Positions 1-6,821 of a stretch of DNA of 14,021 nt are shown here, one piece after another; position 1 is the stretch's first letter, and the number at the start of each line of letters is the position of its first letter. The notes under the pieces are model-generated. The model saw only the letters and a list, made by a program, of their open reading frames with translations. It searched no databases and had not been told where the DNA came from. The stretch is from assembly GCA_937897365.1 (NCBI GenBank), contig CALCOP010000047.1, positions 1 through 14,021 on the forward strand. Direction: 5' to 3'. The DNA is from an uncultured euryarchaeote (GTDB taxonomy: Archaea; Thermoplasmatota; Poseidoniia; Poseidoniales; Poseidoniaceae). The position numbers were made by a program, and so were the translations under genes.

Positions 1-34
1 AGTCCGACGCTCTACCTGACTGAGCTACAGGCCC
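1..34 (-). tRNA. tRNA, 5' half (probably tRNA-Lys), cut by window edge
   Basis: Read on the minus strand from 34 to 1, the sequence folds as the 5' half of a tRNA. It has a seven-base acceptor strand GGGCCTG, then TA at positions 8-9, D-stem GCTC/GAGC around loop AGTCAGGTA with the conserved GG, a G at position 26, anticodon-stem strand TCGGA and the first two loop bases CT. The anticodon and 3' half lie outside the window. The GGGCC acceptor start and the TCGGA-CT anticodon arm resemble euryarchaeal tRNA-Lys, but identity is inferred because the anticodon is not visible. A short minus-strand reading frame over 12-203 overlaps this tRNA and is not coding. Confidence 0.75.
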
Positions 35-228
35 AAAATAACAACTTGGGCTTTTTGCCCGACTTTGCAACTGTTCTTATACCTTGCGCTACTTCGACTT
101 TGCACCATAATGCAGAGGTGTCGTTTGTTTTTGCTGCATCTTCCATGATTAAAATATTGCTTTTAGCGTCGGGTTGCACGATTTGACGACATTGGATAGT
201 CATAAAGACTCAGAATGGTTGGCTTGAA
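35..228. other. intergenic region between the tRNA and the MTase-BirA fusion
   Basis: This 194-base spacer lies between the divergent tRNA and fusion gene. It holds a direct repeat CGACTTTGCA at 60-69 and 95-104 and a small perfect hairpin GGGC-TTTTT-GCCC at 48-60. A weak TATA-like CATAAAG at 201-207 sits about 25 bases before the ATG at 229, which would suit a leaderless transcript. None of these is strong enough to call a regulatory site firmly, and no credible gene is seen. Confidence 0.4.
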
Positions 229-1710
229 ATGGACAAAATGCTCGACGAAGGATACTTTGGTTCGGATGACGCCGAACAAGAAATTGAACGGCTCGATAGG
301 AGAGCTGAGCATCGTATATGGGTCACCCCTCAGAACCGCCAAATTTCCCTCACCATCCCTCCTACAGTTTACCCTCCTCGTGAAGATACAGATATGTTAG
401 CACATGTCCTCAATAACCACCCAGAACCTCATGGGAAAAAATTGCTGGAGATCGGATGTGGATCAGGAGCACTTTCACTTTTTTCAGCACAAATAGGGTT
501 TTCTGTGACCGCATGCGACATCAACCCCTTTGCCGTGGCAAGCAGCAGAAACTCATCTGAACAAAACAGAATTCAAATCAAAGTCAATGAAGGCGGCCCG
601 GGACCACTCATCGATGGAGAGGTAACACAATGGGCGGGTAATCAACCTCATGATGTCATCATTTGGAATCTTCCTTATCTGGTACCTGTGAAGGATTCAC
701 CTCACCTCGGACCCCTGGAAGAAGCAGCACTCCTCGACACTGACGAAAAAGGACTTTTCGCACGTCTACTAAACCTCCTCAAGACAACAACAATCCTTGC
801 CGAAGGTGGGATTGTTTTGATCCTCGTATCACGTAATGAAAAAAGCAAGGATATTCGTAAAAAATCTATCAAAGAAGGATTTGCGATACGTAGCGTTTCA
901 ACACAAATACTCGATGGCGGGGAATGCTTGGAAGTTTTCGCCTTGTGGCGACCTTTTGAGCTTCAGCAGAAATTATTCGAAAACGAAATTGGCTCAACAA
1001 ACACTGCTCTGCTCGAATCAGATGATAGAACGGGGACATTTCTCCAGGCTGGTCGTCAACTCTCTGGGCATGGACGCCGAGGGCGAAAATGGTCGCACGA
1101 AGATGTTGCGTTCGCTGGATCATGGGTTGTTCACGACCAAAAATCAATTCCAAGCCCCGGTTTGCTGCAACTTCAAGGTGGTCTTGCGTTGCATGAAGCA
1201 ATCAATTCCTGTTTGAGTTCCGAACAAGAAACAGTACTCAAATGGCCAAATGATGCCTTGTTAAAAATCGACGATGAAATACGGAAAGTCGGAGGTGTTT
1301 TGATTGAAAGTGTCAGTCGAGGAAAGACTTCTCGAGTCGTTCTTGGAATCGGATGTAATATCGCCTCAAAAGAACACTACAAAAATGATTTTTCTGTGGC
1401 CTCACTTGATGAATTAAACAACGAAACTTCACTACCTCATTTTGAGAATTCCATTCAAGCATCTGTTGCATCTTGGTTCGAACAAAAACCGGGAGTTTTG
1501 AAGGTCAAAAAGAGTGACTTTTTAACCCACTATTCTGTGATTTTATTAGACTCGATTGAACTTCTTGGCACACCATTCTATAGACAAATGGAGATGTCTT
1601 TTCAGTCGATAGATTTCGATGGCAAAATGACGCTTATCGACAGCTCCAAAAAATCACATTTAATTGAAGATGGTGAGCATATAATTTGGTCGAATTATTC
1701 AACCGATTAA
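229..1710 (+). CDS. Fusion: HemK/HEMK2-like methyltransferase + biotin-protein ligase (BirA)
   Basis: A 493-residue, two-domain protein. Residues 1 to about 242 form a SAM-dependent methyltransferase: glycine-rich motif I EIGCGSG at 74-80, a PPREDT segment near 50 like the P-x-E/D-D-T of archaeal HEMK2/PrmC-type enzymes, and NLPY at 147-150 where the family has NPPY. From about residue 250 the chain is a biotin-protein ligase, which makes biotinyl-AMP and biotinylates a carrier-protein lysine. Its marks are GSTN near 256, GHGRRGRKW at 280-288 (nucleotide/biotin loop), KWPND at 338-342, KVGGVLIE at 353-360 with the expected catalytic Lys353, and a BPL C-terminal domain to the end. The methyltransferase occupies the place of BirA's usual N-terminal winged helix. 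The methyltransferase substrate is unknown; NLPY makes Gln methylation uncertain. ATG 229 is used; Met4 (238) is an alternative. Confidence 0.88.
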   Translation: MDKMLDEGYFGSDDAEQEIERLDRRAEHRIWVTPQNRQISLTIPPTVYPPREDTDMLAHVLNNHPEPHGKKLLEIGCGSGALSLFSAQIGFSVTACDINPFAVASSRNSSEQNRIQIKVNEGGPGPLIDGEVTQWAGNQPHDVIIWNLPYLVPVKDSPHLGPLEEAALLDTDEKGLFARLLNLLKTTTILAEGGIVLILVSRNEKSKDIRKKSIKEGFAIRSVSTQILDGGECLEVFALWRPFELQQKLFENEIGSTNTALLESDDRTGTFLQAGRQLSGHGRRGRKWSHEDVAFAGSWVVHDQKSIPSPGLLQLQGGLALHEAINSCLSSEQETVLKWPNDALLKIDDEIRKVGGVLIESVSRGKTSRVVLGIGCNIASKEHYKNDFSVASLDELNNETSLPHFENSIQASVASWFEQKPGVLKVKKSDFLTHYSVILLDSIELLGTPFYRQMEMSFQSIDFDGKMTLIDSSKKSHLIEDGEHIIWSNYSTD

Positions 1711-2207
1711 TCGCTTTCTATCAAAACTGCATCAAGAGTTTCTTTACTCTGCTCATCTCGCCTTTTTGCCATTCCAAATACGATGCAAATGGCTCCCAGA
1801 GGATAGATGATGAAATCAATGACAAGTTTACGGTCAACGTCGACCAATACTTCACCAGAACCTTCGGTGAACTCAACTGAATACGAATAGAAACCCTTCT
1901 CATCTGCTTCAAAGTCTACAGACTGAGATTCGCCACCAGCAGCAACAAATGTTTCCATTAAGACAACTACACTTTCTTCATCAGTAATCTCAACGCTGAA
2001 AGTCGACTGATCTGTGGCGTCAATCGTAAATTGCATAGAGTCACCTTTCAGCAATGATGCTCCATTCGTGTAAGGTTCGTTCTCTGAATCAACCCCAATG
2101 GGTGAGACAAAACCATGGATGAACAGTCCGCCGAGAAGGAAAGTCACACCAAGAAGAATGAAGACGTCGCTCATCTTCATCGCAGGTGCACTTCCGCCTC
2201 CAGCCAT
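1707..2207 (-). CDS. Two-TM membrane protein with extracytoplasmic beta-rich domain
   Basis: An unrecognised protein of 166 residues. A short Gly/Ala-rich N-terminus precedes a membrane segment at about 13-33. A strongly acidic, Thr/Ser-rich, probably beta-sheet region of about 90 residues follows and is presumably outside the cell. A second hydrophobic segment lies near 127-147, with a charged Lys/Arg/Glu tail. It lies 3' of the RNase P gene on the same strand and is probably cotranscribed. The ATG at 2207 is preferred; a TTG at 2231 in the same frame would add eight residues. Its stop codon interlocks with that of the convergent methyltransferase-ligase gene (TTAA at 1707-1710). No function can be assigned. 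Confidence 0.7.
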   Translation of the reverse strand: MAGGGSAPAMKMSDVFILLGVTFLLGGLFIHGFVSPIGVDSENEPYTNGASLLKGDSMQFTIDATDQSTFSVEITDEESVVVLMETFVAAGGESQSVDFEADEKGFYSYSVEFTEGSGEVLVDVDRKLVIDFIIYPLGAICIVFGMAKRRDEQSKETLDAVLIESD

Positions 2208-2246
2208 ATCACGACCAACAGGTGAAATCAAATGAAGGTGATGGTG

Positions 2247-2633
2247 TTAACGCTTGCGAATCGGACGAGGTATGTTCAAACGTTCCCGAACTAATCGAAT
2301 TTTGCCACTGCTTGTGCGACTGAGAATACCATGTAGATTGAAGGATTCCTCGCTTGCAAAACAACGACGCACCTCCTCATAGGCCGTGTGTGGGACCTCA
2401 AGTATTGCAAAACCTCTTTGCTCTGCGAGTTCTAATTGTTCGCATGCTTTACGCGAAACATCTGAACCATTGGCATGAAAATCCATGACTCTGATTTGTT
2501 CCGAAACCTGAATGGATGCAAGTACACTACGAAGGTATTTTTCGAGTGATGAGCGAGAAGAAAATTGGTCTGAACATTCGACACCAACCCACCTGCGTTT
2601 TCCGCGCAATGCCTTTGACAAACGCTTAGCCAT
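2247..2633 (-). CDS. rnp2: Probable RNase P protein component 2 (Pop5 family)
   Basis: A 128-residue basic protein of the length usual for archaeal Pop5, a protein subunit of RNase P, which removes 5' leaders from pre-tRNAs. The N-terminus AKRLSKALRGKRRWVGVE resembles the conserved LPPTLR-K-RYI start of archaeal Pop5. The C-terminal half carries the family pattern of a GFAILEV strand, a helix with EEVRRCF, then an RTSSGKIRLVRERL stretch like the SGTIKxLRRKF ending. The middle is divergent and the call rests on pattern recall, so it is probable rather than certain. Tandem ATGs stand at 2636 and 2633. The frame also opens upstream to 2675, but homologues start near the inner Met; a GGAGGAG stretch 14 bases before the ATG is rather distant for a ribosome site. 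Confidence 0.68.
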   Translation of the reverse strand: MAKRLSKALRGKRRWVGVECSDQFSSRSSLEKYLRSVLASIQVSEQIRVMDFHANGSDVSRKACEQLELAEQRGFAILEVPHTAYEEVRRCFASEESFNLHGILSRTSSGKIRLVRERLNIPRPIRKR

Positions 2634-2702
2634 CATGCAGAGGATAGACTCCTCCTTCAAGACCTTGACCGTCAAAATCGTGCATAGAATGAAAATAGAG
2701 GA

Positions 2703-4076
2703 ATGAGACGACTGGTCATGGAGGATGAAGCAGCACCTGATGCACTACCCTCAATCGAGAACCAAGTTCTCACAGATTTGGCTGCAAATGAAACCTCTTT
2801 ACTCAGGTTAATTGGAACATTGCTCTCTCCAAAAACTCTCCCGCATCTTGCACTCATCTCACTTCTCTCCACTCTGCTTTATTCTATAGCGAACGCATCA
2901 GACAGCGGCGATATTGCAGCACTTGGATTTATTTCACTCTCCATTGGATATGCAATAACTGCAGTGTTCTCGAGCAATGAACGGGTAAAGTCGTGGATTA
3001 CCTTGGATAATTCCTCCGACCAAGAAAAGAAAAACCCATTGCGCAGAATTTTTTCAAGTTTCAAAATCTGTATCTTTCCCTTATCCGCAGCAGCAATACT
3101 TGCCATTCTAATCCTGTTGTTGTTCGGAGGTGATTCAGCCTTCGACTTGCCAGCAGCATTCTCCTTGAGTCTCGGTTCGCTTTTTGTTCTCTGGGCGGTT
3201 GCTCAAGGACGTTCATTCGGTTCATGGGCATCTTCAAGGGCTGCCAAAAATTTACCAGAAAAGGAATCAACCTCAGGAAACATCAACGTCATGGTTGCCA
3301 CTCAGGGAATTATCGTTCTTGCCCTTTCTGCAATTGGAATAATGGCGTTTCAATCGCTCTACGAAAAGCAATTTGTGGTGATGGATGCTGTCTTCTCAAA
3401 CATTGGATTTTTCATTGCGGCCCTCACAGTCTACGGATTAACTGTGGCCTGGACATGGAAATACCGTCAAATAGCACTTCGCGATAAAGCATTGAAAAGG
3501 TTCGCATTTCGATGGACGATGTTCGCACACATCTTCGCCACATGGCATTTATTGACGGTGTGGCGCCAATCAGTTATGTCTCCTGGAGCGATTGAAGTGT
3601 TCATCGAAGAAGTTCTTCTCATGATGTTCACGGTTTTCATGGCCATCTGGTCAATCACATCGCAGTCTGTTGGAGATAAATTCAAAATTCTATCCACTGA
3701 AAATGCCCTCCCTTGGGGCCTTTCTTTTGGTTACGCTTATGCCGGTAGCGTGGCAATGCTGGCAACGGCTTTCAATGACATAACGAATGTTATGATCACT
3801 GGACACCTCATTGCGTTGATTACAATCACTTGGATGCAGAGGAGTGTACTCGTTCAAATCATTGATCGTCATGACTTGGTCGTCTCTTCAACTCGCAAAT
3901 CACAATCTTTACGCTCAAAAATCGAAGATGAAACCGACAACGAAGAGTCTGAATCCACATCGGAAGAAACAGAAAGTGACCTTGAACAAAGCTTTGATGT
4001 CGAATGGGAAGGAAATGAAGGCCCTACGATTGGCGAAGATGTCGAGTGGGATGATGTCATCGAATTGAAGGATTAG
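2703..4076 (+). CDS. Polytopic (about 10 TM) membrane protein with acidic C-terminal tail
   Basis: An unrecognised 457-residue integral membrane protein. Hydrophobic segments are seen near residues 47-65, 71-90, 125-144, 149-169, 197-216, 229-251, 270-287, 301-321, 340-358 and 364-383. The last 55 or so residues form a very acidic Glu/Asp/Ser tail, with aromatic-acidic motifs (VEWEG, VEWDDV) at the end that could be a docking peptide. Intramembrane Trp, His and Arg residues (FRWTMFAHIFATWHLLTVW) are notable. It is divergent from the Pop5 gene, and its TAG interlocks with the TAA of the convergent FtsZ-like gene (TTAG at 4073-4076). ATG 2703 is taken; ATG 2718 (MEDEAAP) is an equally plausible start. 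No transporter signature is recognised. Confidence 0.75.
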   Translation: MRRLVMEDEAAPDALPSIENQVLTDLAANETSLLRLIGTLLSPKTLPHLALISLLSTLLYSIANASDSGDIAALGFISLSIGYAITAVFSSNERVKSWITLDNSSDQEKKNPLRRIFSSFKICIFPLSAAAILAILILLLFGGDSAFDLPAAFSLSLGSLFVLWAVAQGRSFGSWASSRAAKNLPEKESTSGNINVMVATQGIIVLALSAIGIMAFQSLYEKQFVVMDAVFSNIGFFIAALTVYGLTVAWTWKYRQIALRDKALKRFAFRWTMFAHIFATWHLLTVWRQSVMSPGAIEVFIEEVLLMMFTVFMAIWSITSQSVGDKFKILSTENALPWGLSFGYAYAGSVAMLATAFNDITNVMITGHLIALITITWMQRSVLVQIIDRHDLVVSSTRKSQSLRSKIEDETDNEESESTSEETESDLEQSFDVEWEGNEGPTIGEDVEWDDVIELKD

Positions 4077-4990
4077 GATTCTGTTTGGATTCCAGAGAGA
4101 AGGGTAACAACTCGAATTGTGTCTTCAAGGTCTTCGCTGACGCGAGCGCCAAGGATCACTTGTGCATTCGGATCCAAAGCTTCGGTAAACATGTTGGCAA
4201 CTTCGTCTAATTGCCCAATCGTCATACCTACTCCGCCTTCAACTTGTATCAAACAACCTTGAGCACCCCCCACATCAAGTTCAGCGAGAGGAGCCATCAT
4301 TGCAGATTCGAGAATCCCATCCGGGTCATCTGGTTTACCAATTCCAACAAGGAGTGTTGCTTCGCCATCCTTCTCTACAATTGCTCGTAAATCCATCAAA
4401 TCAAGATTTATGAGGCCCATTCTCATCAATGTGCGTACAAGACCTTCGATTAAATCTTCAATCCATTCGGCACCCATTTGCCACGCAGTTCCGCGTTCTC
4501 TTGCCTGTCTGGCAAGCCGTTCAAGCGAAAGGCGAACAGTAACATGAGCATTTTTCTCAAGTCGCTTTAAGCCTTCATCTGCAATTGATGCCCTCGTTTC
4601 TTGAACATCGAAAGGTAAGGCGGCAACGGCGACGACAATAGCACCTGATTGACGCGCTTGACGAGCAAACTCATGTGCAGCGCCGGTACCAGTCCCACCC
4701 CCAAGGCCGACAAGTAACAAAACGAGTTCAACGGGTTCAAGAACGGTGCGGGCGAGTGCTGACAGCCCCCGCATTCGCTGTTCTGCAAGAGGCGGAAGTG
4801 CAGCACAGCCCATCGAATCGAGAGCATGTCCCAATCGCAGAACATGAGCAGAAGCGTTGTTTTCAAAGCTTGAATCATCCGCATCAACAAGGCAGATGTC
4901 TGCGAAATCTTCACACCGAGCATGCGCTCCTTTCGCCCAAGAACATCCTATGCCGCCCACTCCAGCAATAAGGATGTGAGAGGCTTCCAT
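4073..4990 (-). CDS. FtsZ/tubulin-superfamily GTPase, divergent
   Basis: A 305-residue member of the FtsZ/CetZ/tubulin superfamily, cytoskeletal GTPases that polymerise at the membrane during division or shape control. Visible features are an N-terminal Rossmann start GVGGIG at 10-15, the tubulin signature GGGTGTG at 97-103, an ALPF segment at 124-127 followed by an FtsZ-like helix, and a T7 loop NLDLMD at 195-200 that keeps the N-x-D-x-x-D catalytic pattern. A C-terminal domain ends in the FtsZ-like pattern of ADPNA-type loop, ILGAR and DTIRVVTLL. It departs from canonical FtsZ: VDADDSS at 35-41 replaces the usual NTD loop, the strand before 'ERL' lacks the usual PND, and there is no long linker or conserved C-terminal tail. 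It may be a paralogue rather than the main division FtsZ. It follows a TPR gene on the same strand. Confidence 0.87.
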   Translation of the reverse strand: MEASHILIAGVGGIGCSWAKGAHARCEDFADICLVDADDSSFENNASAHVLRLGHALDSMGCAALPPLAEQRMRGLSALARTVLEPVELVLLLVGLGGGTGTGAAHEFARQARQSGAIVVAVAALPFDVQETRASIADEGLKRLEKNAHVTVRLSLERLARQARERGTAWQMGAEWIEDLIEGLVRTLMRMGLINLDLMDLRAIVEKDGEATLLVGIGKPDDPDGILESAMMAPLAELDVGGAQGCLIQVEGGVGMTIGQLDEVANMFTEALDPNAQVILGARVSEDLEDTIRVVTLLSGIQTES

Positions 4991-5038
4991 AAGAGGCCAT
5001 TCAACCGAACATCAATGAACTTTGCAGTGATGAAACTG

Positions 5039-5392
5039 TCAGACATAACGCAGATATCGACGACGAGCATCTCGAGCCCAAGCATTATCTGGTTCTAAAC
5101 TTAGAACACGATCGTAATACTCAATCGCAGTTTCAAACTCCGAAAGATGACGTCCATACAAATGGCCAAGATTGGAAAGTACGGGGATGCATTCCGGTTC
5201 GGATTCCAACATTGAGAGAAGGAGTTTCTCGGCTGCTCCAAGATCATTTCGAAGCATCATTTCCTCAGCCTGATCGAGTTGTTCAAGCTGCTCAGATGAC
5301 AGCTCGTATGTGTTATCAAAGTGGGCGGCCATCGTTGTATCGAGCCGGGGGTTGAGGGGGTCCTTCAAGAACTCTCGCTCTTCAAGCGTCAA
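5039..5392 (-). CDS. Small TPR-repeat protein
   Basis: A 117-residue, mostly helical soluble protein. Two tetratricopeptide repeats are visible from about residue 34 to 101; the second is the clearer (NLGHLYGRHLSEFETAIEYY then DRVLSLEPDN). A basic helix RDARRRYLRYV ends the chain. TPRs bind protein partners. The gene is 48 bases upstream of the FtsZ-like gene on the same strand, so an adaptor role for that GTPase is a reasonable guess, not a demonstrated one. The frame opens at a TTG (5392) with no Shine-Dalgarno; the first ATG (Met21, 5332) is the alternative start and keeps both repeats intact. Confidence 0.75.
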   Translation of the reverse strand: MTLEEREFLKDPLNPRLDTTMAAHFDNTYELSSEQLEQLDQAEEMMLRNDLGAAEKLLLSMLESEPECIPVLSNLGHLYGRHLSEFETAIEYYDRVLSLEPDNAWARDARRRYLRYV

Positions 5393-5538
5393 AATGATGC
5401 GATTTTGAGGAGTAAAATGGCTTCAAAATAATAGAAATATGAACGGTTTTTAAGCGCAAAAAAACGGGTGACTGCGGAGAGATTTATAACCGAGTTCACT
5501 GGTAATGTTTAAGGGGCACTTGCGAGTGGGTCATTTCA
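5393..5538. promoter_or_regulatory. Divergent promoter region between TPR/ftsZ-like and bc-HdrD operons
   Basis: A 146-base AT-rich spacer separates the two divergent transcription units. The plus-strand TATA box is annotated separately. On the minus strand, AT-rich stretches at 5429-5441 (TATTTCTATT when read minus) and 5448-5457 lie at suitable distances for the TPR gene start, but neither is a clear consensus box. No inverted repeat large enough to suggest a specific operator was found by eye. Confidence 0.5.
5476..5490 (+). promoter_or_regulatory. Archaeal BRE/TATA promoter of the bc-HdrD operon
   Basis: TTTATAAC at 5483-5490 matches an archaeal TATA box, and the purine-rich GGAGAGA just before it (5476-5482) suits a BRE. 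Transcription would start about 25 bases downstream, near 5510-5514. That leaves a leader of roughly 27 bases before the GTG at 5539. This is the best promoter in the window, and it sits ahead of its longest operon. Confidence 0.65.
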
Positions 5539-6378
5539 GTGGGTGATGCATTGAGCGCAAGCACAATTTCTACACGTTCGGGGGTTGTCCTCGTTCTTGC
5601 GGTTTTGCTCTTTGTCCCCGGTTTTGTTTCATCGCTTCACAGCGGTGTTGGAGGAGCCCAAGACAACGCAGGTGAAATAATCGACGATGTAGCGAAAGGC
5701 GGCTGTCTTTGCCACAATGGTGCAGCTGATAATTCGGTTCAAATTATTCTCGATGATGTGCCTTATGGTTGGATTGGTGGAGAGTCGTATGAATTGACCC
5801 TCCAGGTCATTGGTGGACCACCTGCGAGCGGAACATACACCGCAGGGTTTGCCATGCGCACCAGTGCAGGAGTTCTCTCCGGCGATGGATTACAAAATTG
5901 GGATAACGACGTCACAACACTCACACACACCGAAGCATCTGCCAGTAATGCTGACCGAATGTGGACACTCACTTGGCAAGCCCCAGAGACTGGAACTGGA
6001 AGTGTTGACTTCTGGATTACTGGTAACGCCGTGAATGGAGATCAACTGAACAACGCCGGTGCTGAAGAAGACAAATGGAATCAATTGCTTTTCTCAATGC
6101 AAGAGGGCAGTGATGCTACCAGTGCACTTGGAACACGAACCCTGTTTGCAGGAGACGGAGATGTTAGCCCACCTGAACCCGACCATCACGGTGTTGACTT
6201 ACACCACATGGGTGCGAAGTTACGAGCGCACTGGCTTGGACTGCTTGGTTTCGGAGCTGTGATTTTGGTGGTTATTTTCGCTGGATTAATGCTGCGATAC
6301 AGTTTCTCTACATCATACACTGGACGAACGAATCAGTTGCGACTGCGATACAAACTCATGCGAAGAGGTGATCAATGA
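5539..6378 (+). CDS. Membrane-anchored Reeler/choice-of-anchor-V-like protein with CxCH motif
   Basis: A 279-residue exported protein and the first gene of the cytochrome operon. A hydrophobic signal segment lies at about 15-33. A domain from 38 to 190 has a CLCH motif (Cys56, Cys58, His59) after a small-residue run, then a beta-sandwich with patterns typical of Reeler-like 'choice-of-anchor V' proteins (GxSYxLTLQV, GF, THT, MWTLTWQAP, GTGSVDFWITGNAVNGD). A His-rich juxtamembrane stretch follows (His216, 217, 222, 223, 231), then one TM at 232-252 and a basic cytoplasmic tail. In bacterial relatives the Cys/His motif is usually CxxCH, a haem c site; here it is CxCH, so haem attachment is unproven. 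Position in the operon suggests an electron-transfer or assembly role in the complex. The start is GTG, about 27 bases after the predicted transcription start. Confidence 0.72.
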   Translation: MGDALSASTISTRSGVVLVLAVLLFVPGFVSSLHSGVGGAQDNAGEIIDDVAKGGCLCHNGAADNSVQIILDDVPYGWIGGESYELTLQVIGGPPASGTYTAGFAMRTSAGVLSGDGLQNWDNDVTTLTHTEASASNADRMWTLTWQAPETGTGSVDFWITGNAVNGDQLNNAGAEEDKWNQLLFSMQEGSDATSALGTRTLFAGDGDVSPPEPDHHGVDLHHMGAKLRAHWLGLLGFGAVILVVIFAGLMLRYSFSTSYTGRTNQLRLRYKLMRRGDQ

Positions 6379-6821
6379 TGGATGATACAATCACCACGTT
6401 GCTGAGAAAAGTTGCCAGCGGCAAAGTCAGTGTTGAAGATGCACGAGACGCGTTGGAAGATGCTTCACTCACCGAAGACCAAATGCAATCCGCTATTGAC
6501 CACGGTGTGTTCAATCTCGCTGAATCAGGAACGATTGTCAGTGCCTCTCTTGCACCATCAGGTGCATCAAACCTCATCATCATCTTCTTTGCATGGGGTA
6601 TTTTCTGGTCTTGCTACTGGGTTTTCTCGATGATTTATGGCCTTGCAAAGGGTTGGGACCAGCAACAACTTGCTTACCATCTTGCGATGATGTTGGTCAC
6701 TCTGTGCCTCATGGGAATGGCTTACCTCAAGTTTGTTCTCCCAGATACAATCATCGTCAAACATGGAATGAATAAATTCGTACCTGAACACCAAAAAGAT
6801 TGGAAGGAGTATAAGTGGTGA
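6375..6821 (+). CDS. Small two-TM membrane protein of the bc-type complex operon
   Basis: A 148-residue protein of no recognised family. Residues 1-50 are a soluble helical region with a short repeat-like helix (SGKVSVEDARDALEDAS), similar in feel to SHOCT-like or other small helical modules. Two TM helices follow at about 66-90 and 99-123, then a basic/aromatic tail ending KEYKW. Its ATG overlaps the previous stop (ATGA, 6375-6378) and its TGA overlaps the Rieske start, so it is translationally coupled on both sides. A supernumerary subunit or assembly factor of the Rieske/cytochrome b complex is inferred from position only. Confidence 0.75.
   Translation: MMDDTITTLLRKVASGKVSVEDARDALEDASLTEDQMQSAIDHGVFNLAESGTIVSASLAPSGASNLIIIFFAWGIFWSCYWVFSMIYGLAKGWDQQQLAYHLAMMLVTLCLMGMAYLKFVLPDTIIVKHGMNKFVPEHQKDWKEYKW
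6805..6809 (+). promoter_or_regulatory. Shine-Dalgarno deciding the Rieske start
   Basis: AGGAG at 6805-6809, within GGAAGGAGT, lies 5 bases before GTG 6815 and 8 bases before GTG 6818, but 17 before ATG 6827. It therefore favours a GTG start. GTG 6818 also forms a GTGA overlap with the previous gene's TGA, mirroring the ATGA overlap at 6375. Confidence 0.6.

Noticed and set aside
48..60. GGGC-TTTTT-GCCC hairpin as a terminator
   Set aside because: The stem is only four pairs, and no gene ends there on either strand.
12..203. 63-residue minus-strand frame
   Set aside because: It overlaps the tRNA 5' half and its product has no recognisable features.
869..1201. 110-residue minus-strand frame
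   Set aside because: It lies wholly inside the methyltransferase/biotin-ligase gene, in the shadow frame of the conserved ligase domain.
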